DNA of 64,000 bases from assembly GCF_021018805.1 (NCBI RefSeq), contig NC_086283.1, forward strand, positions 11,545,162 through 11,609,161, written 5' to 3'. A program made the position numbers and the translations under genes. Within the stretch, counting starts at the first letter, position 1; each line of letters starts with the position of its first letter. A model generated the notes under the pieces. That model ran no database searches. It was not told the origin of the DNA and saw only the letters and a list, made by a program, of their open reading frames with translations. This DNA is from Prinia subflava (taxonomy: Eukaryota; Chordata; Aves; Passeriformes; Cisticolidae). Shown piece after piece: positions 51,029 through 64,000 of the stretch.

Positions 51029-54000
51029 GTTCATTTCCTTCTCCTTTTCTCCTTATCTGCTTTCTGTCTTTTCTCCCTTATGCCCTTACGTCTTATTCTG
51101 GAATTATTGTGTCCTCTCAAGGGCTGGAGCTGCACTCCATTAAAACAAACAAACAGAAAAATAGCACCCAGCATCACTGTTCACTGAGCGTGTAATAGAA
51201 TTAACTGAAAAGTAATTTGAAAGTGTGAAAAATGTGCATCCTGGAAAAGCAGCTTATGTTTGTTTAATACAGGGTCAGGCATGTGTCAGAAAGTACATAA
51301 CAACCTGGTCAATGAAAGTTCTCTGTGAAAATCAATTGCAACATTGCTTTGACCAAGAGCTTAACTTATTCAGGAAAGGATTGATCTATAAATATGGACT
51401 AAAGATGCTGCTGGTTTTCAAAGGATGCCCATGCTGGCAATATAGACAGGAAAAGAGTCTGAGTTTAAAGACAACATTCCAGCTTCCCGAAGTGTTCAGG
51501 GCATTTAACAACAAATCACTGTTGCACTCCTGGATCATGAGTATGCTGGGAAATGACTCCCTTCTGTGCTAGCTGTTTCTGCAAAGACATGTTTTTCCTG
51601 TTTCATGGAATTCATCGTCTTGAGGCATTGGTCTCCCCATGAGAGTGGAGCTGAGCATTTCATCCTCTTAAACCAGATTTGTTGAGATTAATTTTCATGT
51701 TGCCATTTTAGATATATCAGAAACCAACAAAGTAGTAACACCTAATGTATGTATCTTGGTGGAGCTAGAAAGATAGAATAAATTTTCTAAGATATTTGCC
51801 TAGGAAAGTGCTAAAGCACATTTCCTATTTATTTGCACATTTCTCATGTATTCTAGGCAAATCCTATGAGGAGCCTTAGAAGTCACTAGTATGTTTTGAT
51901 ACAGCTTTCCTGCCCAATTAAAAAATTTTGCTGTTGTGGAGGAAGGGAGAAAAAAGGAGGATTGGGCAGAATTACCTCTGGCTGTGAAAAAGGCAACCGA
52001 ATATAAAGTTTTAAATTTAATTTTCTGTAACAGAGCTGATATCATTGAGCAGATAAAACCTAACAGGGCAAAATTCCTGTTAAAACAATGAATGAGATCA
52101 GAGCCTTTGTAACCAAAAGTAGAGTTAAACCCACTGGAACATACATCTGATAAAGACTAAACAATAGCTGCAGGATTTGACCTAATTTTCAGATCAGATA
52201 ATAAAGGGGTGGCTAAGACAAATTGCTTTGAGCCCCTGTGCATAGAGCAACCTCACTTTTCATTTGCACCACTTCAGTGTTGCTGCAGCTTCACTGACTT
52301 CATGATGTTAACCCATGCTCTCCTTGAGAAAATATAATAAAAAATCAAGCCCTAAATCTGCTCCCAGGCTTTGGATTTGTTGAACATCTATGAGAAAATA
52401 GAAGCTATTTCTCTAATTTCTATTACCTGATTTTTTGGTGTAATGGATGTGAATAGTTGTTTCTTTTCCTTTATTCATTATCTTAAAATCAGAGTTTAAT
52501 AAAACAAGAAACAGGATTTTTAAAAACCCTGATGTAGTAAGAAACTGTGCTTGTTAATCTTTTTTATAATTTTGTACTAGTTTCCCACTTACTTATCTGA
52601 AAGCCTTTATTCTCCCAGACATTTTCTTCAAAGGCATACAGTTAATATATGCATGTCAGATTCTGTACACTGATAAGGTAAATGCAGCACAGAAAAATAG
52701 ATTGGTTCATCTGGTGGTTTATCTCCGCTTACAAGCGGTTTGCAGTTCTGCAAAGAAGCAGATATGAAGAACAATCACATACTCTTTACTGATACTTGTT
52801 TATCTCATATTTTAGTGCTGGGGCCCATGCTGCATGGCACATGGCTGCAGTACCTTTCTGCCCTCTCCTCACATACCTGATCCAAGCAGAGCTCTGAGGA
52901 CATGCTCTGCAGCCACTAAAGCATTAGAGCCCTTTGCAATAGGAACAAAGTTGGGTGGATGTTAAGATAAGCACAGGGAGCTAGGAAGGACAACAACTGA
53001 AAATTTTAATGGGAAGGTGCATCCAAGATATCCAGTATTAAAAATTACAATAAAAATGTGGTTTGTGTACTTTGGCAAGTGCATATCAGAGTTAGCAGAG
53101 ATAGGATCTTAATTCCTTCCTTCCTTGTGTAGCATTTAAATTGCTACTAATCAATATCTGCTGCTTGGAGTTAAAGGGATGATGGGGGCACGTGGTCTTG
53201 AGCTGAGATTACTGAAGAACAGCAGATTACAGAAAGGGCAGCAGAGAGGTTAACTGTGCATTTAGCATATTCGGCCCTACCTGCCTCTCTGTGCTCCTGA
53301 AAAGCACGCTTCTGTAGCACTTCCCAAGTTAACAGGTGAGACCTCTCCCAAATTTAAGAATGCAGTTGCAACAGTAATAAATAGAAATTACATTGCATTG
53401 TATTGAGGAGCCAAGACTCTATAAATTGGAGTGGACTTAATGTTAGCACTGCTTAAGAAACAAAAGGAAATGCCTTTACTGAATTTACATTAATTTAATC
53501 CCTCTGTAGGAGCTTTGAAAACATCCTATCTACACTGCCATGCCTAATAAATTATCATCTTTCATTGTAGTCTGATTAGGGCCTTAGTGCTGATAGATCC
53601 AGCCAGGAAGTTAACAAACTTTTGCTTTTATTTTAGTAATGACCAGACTGCTATGTAAGTTAGGTTAGTGTATCAGAAGAACAGCAACAAAACACCACTT
53701 TATATAAAGAGTTTTCAGTTTTAGTGTTTCAGTATCTTGTAAATTGAATTCTACATATGAATTGTAATATACACCTGATATTTCTAATGTCTTTCTTTAG
53801 TACCTTTAGCATATCTGTAATGTAAAAAGTCACCTGCTGAGGTTAGGTCATTTGAACATTACATTTAGATTTATTTGAAAAACAAGAACTTAGGAGTCCA
53901 TCTTTAATCACCAAATAAAATAATGAATAGAATTAAGTTTATAAATTGATTTTCAGGTTAAACTTGAACAAAATATTGAGCTATCAAGCAAAAATAAAAC

Positions 54001-55741
54001 AGGAGAACAGTGTGATCAATGTACACCTGGGAACCCATCTGCTCAGTGTATTCTTGACTAAGTTTGTTTACTTGTATTTTTTACAGTTGTTTCAATATCA
54101 AATGTGTTGAGTGGGTCATTCTCCATTATAAGCACAGCCCACAAAGAAGCTGTGTTGCAAAAGACTGCTTAATCTTACAAGCATCTGGCTGAATTAGTTT
54201 GGAGCTAAAGAGAGGAGGGGAAAAATGTTTTTTCTTGCAGATGTGTAAGCAGTGAGTCTTTAGAGTCATCAGGGTATAATGTTATCCCCAGCTGGTAGAA
54301 GATGCCATTGACAGAATGAGGGCTGGCCAGTCTACACCTCCCCTTTGTTCAGGATGAAAATACAAAGGAAATAAAAGAAGAGAGAAGGTCCTGAGCTCAT
54401 GCAGAGTGTCTTGCAGATCATAACCTCGAAATGAAGGGTGTTCCTCATCTCATTCTGTAGCTCAGGTCAGTGAATAGGGGCCTGCATCCCCTAAACAAGG
54501 CGTGCACTCCCAAGAAGCTGCTGCAGTCCCCCTCCACCGTTTAGTCATGGAAACTCATGCTGTTTCCTAAATATGTGGGGTGTCAGCCTTACTGCCTGAG
54601 TTACCAGAGGGCTACAGACAAGCTCAGCTCTAGCCATGAGCTGCCAAGCATCATAGGAAAGGTGGAAGTTCCACAACCCATCATGTTCCTCTCCAGACAG
54701 AGAAGGTGGCTGTGTCAACCTTGTGGTACTGCAAGATTTGTCTGCAGGACTGGCCAGAAGTGAAACAGCCTCCCCAGTAAAGAACAGAGTAGCACGGATT
54801 TGTGTATTGAGCACTGATACCGAGTTTTGAGGTGTTGACTTAGTTCCTCAGTCTTCAGCTCCAGCTGCAGAAGCGTGGGCCAGCTGAGAGCACGGCCCTG
54901 TCCAGCTGCAATCCCATTCCATGAGCAGCAGTGATCAGGAGGCTTTGATCAACGCCCAGTGTGCAGCTGATACAGCAGGGGACTCTGCAGGGCAAGACAC
55001 CACACTTAAAAAAACCATTGACAGAGGTTGCAGAGGGATCCCCTGGGTGACAGATGATGACACTCCTGTGGCCATCTCACTGGAAATCGTGTTTGATCTA
55101 ATTAATAACACAGAACAGGAACTACACAAGAACAAAATGGGGAAAAAAGAGGTTTTTGTACCTAACCTTTCCATTGCTTGCCCACCAGCACGATTGATCC
55201 CTGTGCAAAGGTCATAGACTCAGCTGTGAACAGAAAAGCAAGGCCAAAGTATGCCTGACAGGGCAGGGTTTCTTACATTTAGATTTGCAATTCAGTCTTT
55301 GAAGCCTTTTTTTGAAGCAAAAAGGTGTCTCAACTCTATCCACTCTGTGGAAATTGATGAAGGAGGAAGAGATCAGTTTTACAATATTAGTCATGTTTCT
55401 CAAACTAAGAATCAGTCATCCAAGTATGGGAGTAAATTCACTGAGATGTGTTTTCACAAGCATATGGCTTCTCTTTTGCTTTGTAGAACATCAGTGGTGT
55501 TTTACCAGTCTTTTCCTGCAATTAATTTTCTGTTTGGGTGTTATTATTAGACCAGGTAGAGTTAAAACAGAATTGAACCTTGCCTCTTGAGAACACTGTC
55601 AAGGGAAGGAGGCAAACTTGAAATCTTCTAATCCTCTAATAATAGCTAAAATTATACCAAGCCATATTCACTTTTTCTCTAGTGTTTTAATTGTGGGGTT
55701 TTTGTTCTTATGACATGCTTGGTTTTAGAGAGATGGCTATA

Positions 55742-55786
55742 TGTACTTACCTGTGTAAAGCATCCTGTACTTACCTGTGTAAAGCA
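55742..55786. repeat. 24-bp tandem duplication
   Basis: TGTACTTACCTGTGTAAAGC plus A is repeated exactly at 55742-55762 and 55766-55786, with TCC between the copies. Each copy contains ACTTACCTG, the reverse complement of the perfect 5' splice-site consensus CAG|GTAAGT. Confidence 0.95.
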
Positions 55787-58724
55787 AAATACATGCTTTT
55801 TTGTGGAGATCTTATCACATTCTTAAACACTTATTTCTCTGAAAGCACACACTGAACATATTTCTCTCAATGGCCATAGTTAATGTGACAGTTGTATAGA
55901 AAAAAAAGTGTTGGGGTTTTTTTGTGCTCTTAAAGCTTTCTCATATTTTAGGTTGTTTGTTATAGGAGGAAAGTTGATGCTGGAGTTACTAGAAGGAGAA
56001 GAGAGTCTTAAAGGTCTACCAAGGGCAGAAATCCATCTTTCCCTGACAGTAATGCTGCCTTGTTCTGTTCATCTGGTTTGCATCTAATTCCTGGCTGACA
56101 AGTGTCCGTTTTTCATGCTCATTCATTAGTCACCCTTGCATTAGCACCACATTGAAGCGCCTGGTCTGCCTCTTATCACATTTCTCAGAAATGATAAAAG
56201 ATATCCTTATAGTTTTACCCACCCACACATCACAGTGAAACCCTGAACAACAAAGAGATAAAATATATTTGATTAAAAAGAAATAATAGGGTAGTTCTTC
56301 GCTCTTTCTTAGAAGCTGACAGGTATAAAAGGAAGTGGGGAATTGACTTCCTGTATAATCTATTACCTTTGGCAGGCAAAAATTCAACTTCTGAGTGTTT
56401 TGTAAGATAAAAATGCATTGAACATATAAGGAAGTAATTTAGCAGTGCATTAAAAATTAGACCTAATGCACCTTTGTCCAAAAAGCATAGCAATTCAAAA
56501 GTAAAATTAACAACATTGTGCACACTGGGAGACTGATTTCCCATTACTTTATTTCAGTTTTATGCTTATGAAAATTCTCCTATTTCCATGCAGCTCTTAT
56601 GTAGCCATATGTCCTTACCAGAGACGGTTGTGCAGGAGTATTTCAGGAGTCTGGGAGGGAAGCCTCACCATAAGTATGCTGTAAACATGCTGCGATATTT
56701 GCCACAAGAGCCCCCTCTTAATTTACTAGGACTATGCTTTAGTGAGGAAAATGGTCTGGCTCAAGGTGGTGGGCCAGAAATGCTGCCTTTGGTTTCTTTC
56801 ATGAAGACAGCCTTGAAGGGGAGGTAGAAGTGGGATAAAGCTCCTTGTGGGGATACAGGCTGTTACCTGAGCCTGGCAGAGACATCCCTACCTGCAGCTG
56901 GATGACCTCTTTCAGAGAGATGGTGAAAGATAAGGTATGCCCTTCAGCACCACTGTTCACCCTAGCTCTCCACTTGGGAGTATTACCTGCATAAGGGGAG
57001 GAACAGTACTGCTAACACTGGCAATATAGGATTATTCTACATTACCAAACAAATAATGGAAAGAAAGTACAGCTGCCTTTCTCTCTTGTCCCCGCTATGG
57101 AAGGTGAGGGTTGGGAAGATGCTCTCTCAGCATCTCAGTAACAGGGCTGCTGCCCACCCGAGGCTTTAATAATGCATACTGCCTCTTCACAGACACAGAG
57201 GTCCTGATCCAGAATGGATCAAATAATTTATTGATTTGCTTTTCCAGGAATATTTCCTGAAGATTGTTAAAGCTTCTTCTCTTTCTCTTTTTTTTTAACT
57301 GGGATGTATTTTATTAGTCTCCTATGATTCTCTGGGAAAGTGAATCCCTTCTGTCCTCACTCACAAGCAATTGTAACTCAAATGACACTTTCAGAAATTG
57401 AAGAGTGCTATTGAAAATACTTTCCTTGGGAAAGATCCAAAGTGCCTCAGTATATTAGCAAGCTCACCTACTCCCAGCTGACAGTGTGAGGTTTCCATGA
57501 TGATAATAATTGTTAAATGGTAAAGGAAGCTGAAGATTGAAGAATTAGAAGGATGTCATTGTTATCCACAAAAATCACAGCAAGGGCCATGGAGAACAAG
57601 CAGTCATTTCAAAACCTACTGCTGTCCAAGCAGGGTGTTTCATGATAGTTACAGCAAGTGATGAAGGTGTTTGTCTAGTCCCTCTGCTTCTTCATCGCTT
57701 AAAAATCTGCCTTGTGGATTTAAACAGCCAACCTTATGCTTGGTTAGGTCAACTAACCATAAGTGCCTTGCACTCTTGTTCTCTGGAGCCATTTGTAGGT
57801 GACATGGCTGCTGTGGAAGGTGGTGGGATAAAGCTGTGAACACGTGGGAGGGAGCCAACAGGATATAAGAGCTCCCAGTCTTGTAAATACACAATTATAT
57901 ACCTTCACCCCTGCCAGATTAGTATAATTTACTCAATAGTATCTAATGGCTCCTTTGAGAACATTACTGCCTATTATGTCAAAGGACCTACTTAGTATAT
58001 TTTTAGTTTGTGGATCATTGAAATGCTTGAACCCATTGGTGCCATTAGAGCATCCTCCCACAGCAAGGCCCTGTGTGTGGGGGCAGCCAGGAGAGCCAGG
58101 GTCTCACAGAGTTCATCTCACCTGCAGCAGCACCACTGCAACTGTTCCCAGGGAAAAGGGGCTGTTTGTACCCAGCAATTTCAGCTTTTGGTGACAAAGG
58201 GGCTAAAGGGGGACTTTTTTACTATTATTACACATTTCTAGATTAACGTATTTACTTTTGTATGCACTAAAACGTGGAGATTTTTCTAAAGGCAATTGCT
58301 CTCTGGGAGAGGTGATTATTGTGCATGTGAGGCAATGTAGAATCGGAGCTCTGTTTAAATATTTCAGGAAGGTAGGCAGGACAGTAAATCAACATGTCAA
58401 AAAAAAATTCAGATTATTATCTAATCTTCCTTTACTGTCTTCAGCCTGAACACCTGAAAGCTATTATTAATATGCTATTTAATACTGTGCTTATATGCTT
58501 CTATTACTGTTACAGTATCTTTCTCATGTTCCCTCAACTGTGATATTAGAGCACAATAATTGTCTGCATTGTGCACGTGTGTGTACCTAAATGCATGAAG
58601 GTGTATCTGAGGTAGAGGTAATCCTTTTCTTCTGAAGATACTTGTGAAACTAGTAATAGTATGATCTTATGGGTACTGCTAGCAATGTAACCCCAGCTGT
58701 TTGCTAATTTAAAGCAAACTGCAT

Positions 58725-58830
58725 TATCCTCACATTATGTGTGCCCAGGATACCTATCAAGCCCACAGGATGGGTGAGGAGCCTGGGCCCAAAGAGGAAT
58801 GTAACTTCCCAAGAAACGTACCAGGTCTTG
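58725..58830 (-). repeat. Possible ancient MIR-like fragment
   Basis: The blocks ATTATCCTCACATTATGTG, GGTGAGGAGCCTGGGCCCAAAG and AGGAATGTAACTTCCCAAGAA follow the order of a reverse-oriented MIR core ('attatccccattttacag', 'gaggaaactgaggcccagag', 'gttaagtgacttgcccaagg'). Divergence is high, so the assignment is tentative. Confidence 0.4.
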
Positions 58831-60513
58831 AAAGAGCTGCTCATTTCCGTGTTTAATGTGCAGAACTGCAGCAAGCCAAAACTCAGCGTTCTGCCCTTGG
58901 AATGACTCCCACCCATGGGCACCTGGAGGGTTTAAGGTTTACTCAAAGGGAGCCGCAGAACCCAAATGTCTGCTGGGTGGCCTGTCAGAGAGGGTGGGAG
59001 GAAGCTGCTGGTGCTGGCAATGTGTTGGGTGCTCTATACAGACATCAGAGACTTGCTGTGGTTGCTGTCTTGTGAACGAGCCTCACTGTCTTAGAATAAC
59101 TCCAGTGTGACAGGGATGCTGACAGGCACAGCCTGGCAAAACTTGGCATGTCATCCTAAGAAACATTCATGTCCAGATTTTTGCTCCTCCTCTTTGCCCT
59201 AAGTTATTTGGTGTTGTAGGGTAAAGCCCCCTTCAGCAACAGCTGAGATTGGAACAGTGAGGTTTGTACTGAGGTAGTTGTGACACTGGCATGCACTTCC
59301 TTTTGACAGGAGGTAATTCCAACCAAGCAGAGAGCTGGGGATAGCAATTTCTTACATTGCTGCTGTGGGAGGTACCAAAGCTTAACTTCAGTACCTTAAA
59401 CGGTGGCCATAAATCTCATCCCATCAGAGAGGCTTTCAGTATCCTTGCCCTGTATGCTAGAGGGAGCAAGAATGCTGCTGGTGGGAAAGCAGTGAGGTGG
59501 AGCTGCTTCTCTCATGCATATGGTGCAGAGGAAGTATTGAGATGCCTCAGTTTCACTGGGGAGATGCTTGGATGTCAGAAGTTTGCCACTATTTTAAGTT
59601 AAAATGAGCATTCCAGCTATGGCAGAGCTTTTCCATTGTGTCATTGAACTGATACTTAATTCCAGGTGGTTGAACAATCATATTTTCCCAATATAGGGTA
59701 AGAAATAGAGGTCTTATGCTATTCAAAGTTTCAGGGTATCAGAGGAGCTGATTTTGATGGCGGCCACCCCATCTCCTTTTCCATCTCTGCATTTGCCTGC
59801 CCTGGATTTTGCCTTTTGCTACCAGCACTGATGCAGTTCCTTGTGGGTCAGCTCTTCATCAGGTCTTTGAGGTAATCTGAAAGAGAAATACCTCATTGTG
59901 TGGTTTATTTGTAAACCAGTTCAATTCAGTGATGTGTTTTCCAGCCAAGTCATAGGTTATGGGTTCAAAATACGAAATATCTGGCCTTTAAATTGTTCCC
60001 ATATGACTGTGTCTTGTTGCCAATATGACACAAGTATTTGTGCAACCTCATCGTAAGCTGATGTACGGAAACGTTTGACTTCAGAACAGGAAGTAAAACA
60101 AAAATTACTGGGTTGTAAAGTTTTTGAAGTCAGGCCAGCTCTTTGATGTAACTTTGAGAATGGTTTCACATCCATTTGCAGGAAGGAACCAGCAGTAGGG
60201 AGAAATATCCCCAGTAACTACAGGGGCTGAATGCTTAGTTCTCCAATCCACATCCTCCCTGGCACAGTGGAAAGGGTGCCAGTCCACGGCAGAAACACGG
60301 ACATAGTGATTACAAAGGAACTTCTCAAGTCCATTTTCCATCAGTGCAAACACGTTACAGAAGAGTACAAAAAAGCCAGACTTTTCAGCTGTCCAGTACA
60401 ATGAACAGGTCTGATCTTTGCAGGTGCATTTGATGCCCTGTCAGTCTGCCACATTTCTGTGGTGCTGTGAAGGGATCCAAAGATAATTCAACTCCTTAAA
60501 GTGACTTTTTAAT

Positions 60514-60533
60514 ATTATCATTATTATTACTAC

Positions 60534-60581
<48 letters not shown>

Positions 60582-60593
60582 AATAACAATAAC
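60514..60593. repeat. ATT/AAT trinucleotide microsatellite
   Basis: A pure AAT run of 36 bp (60534-60569) is followed by an imperfect ATGATA/ATAATA part. It is preceded by a short ATT run, so the two sides can base-pair as an AT hairpin. It lies about 0.5 kb upstream of the Ig2 exon. Confidence 0.95.
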
Positions 60594-60961
60594 TTAGTCC
60601 TATAGGGATAATGATACAGTATAGACAAATTAGCTAAAGCTGTAAAGTTAATGCTTATCAGCTAAAAGTACATTAAATCACAGCATGAGCACTTTCACTT
60701 ATGAGTTTAAGGCAACTCAGTTTATGTGCTGTAGTTTTACAGATTTATTTAATTTTCCTTGATTTTCCTTAGTACTTCACTGGTACAGTTTACCAAACAT
60801 AAATTATCTGAAGAAGGGACTTATTTCACTTTTTGTCCAGTTCTGAAGGTCTGGACATGACCTTCTACAGGAAGCCTTGGTTGCTTACTGGATTCACAGG
60901 CTGTACCACAATGTGAGTAATAAATCCACTATGAAATCTTTGTTTAATTTTGAATGTTTGA

Positions 60962-64000
<3,039 letters not shown>

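Overview
This window is vertebrate nuclear DNA and almost certainly comes from a bird. Three protein-coding exons with canonical splice sites lie on the + strand, separated by large AT-rich introns. Their conceptual translation reads through continuously as the first immunoglobulin (Ig) domain and the start of the second Ig domain of the netrin receptor UNC5C. The avian assignment rests on three truncated CR1 retrotransposon copies, one of which still carries a decayed reverse-transcriptase C-terminus, and on two LTR fragments that resemble avian endogenous retroviruses. Mammalian Alu, B1 or L1 sequence is absent. I cannot name the species.

Layout. Positions 1-29560 are the 3' part of a long intron that follows the signal-peptide exon, which lies outside the window. 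The exon at 29561-29782 encodes the N-terminal linker and the first half of Ig1. Positions 29783-47698 are a 17.9 kb intron. The exon at 47699-47842 encodes the second half of Ig1. Positions 47843-61124 are a 13.3 kb intron. The exon at 61125-61228 encodes the Ig1-Ig2 junction and the start of Ig2. Positions 61229-64000 are the beginning of the next intron. The first two exons are phase 1-1 symmetric and together make one Ig domain.

The introns hold CR1 fragments (21.4, 33.4 and 48.2-48.8 kb), two minus-strand LTR fragments (13.0-13.8 and 43.5-43.9 kb) and several ancient MIR-like stretches. They also hold simple repeats and some structured DNA of unknown origin. The most striking is a near-perfect inverted repeat with 55-bp arms and a 12-bp loop at 22911-23032. 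Other structured pieces are a weaker hairpin around 14.8 kb, a 70-bp-period duplication at 15.7 kb and a 24-bp duplication at 55.7 kb. The last of these creates two perfect antisense 5' splice-site consensus sequences.

I see no second protein-coding gene, RNA gene, CRISPR array or prokaryote-type system. The many other short open frames look like chance frames, simple repeats or transposon remnants. No wholly new system can be claimed from this sequence. The best candidates for something undescribed are the 55-bp hairpin and the duplicated antisense splice donors.
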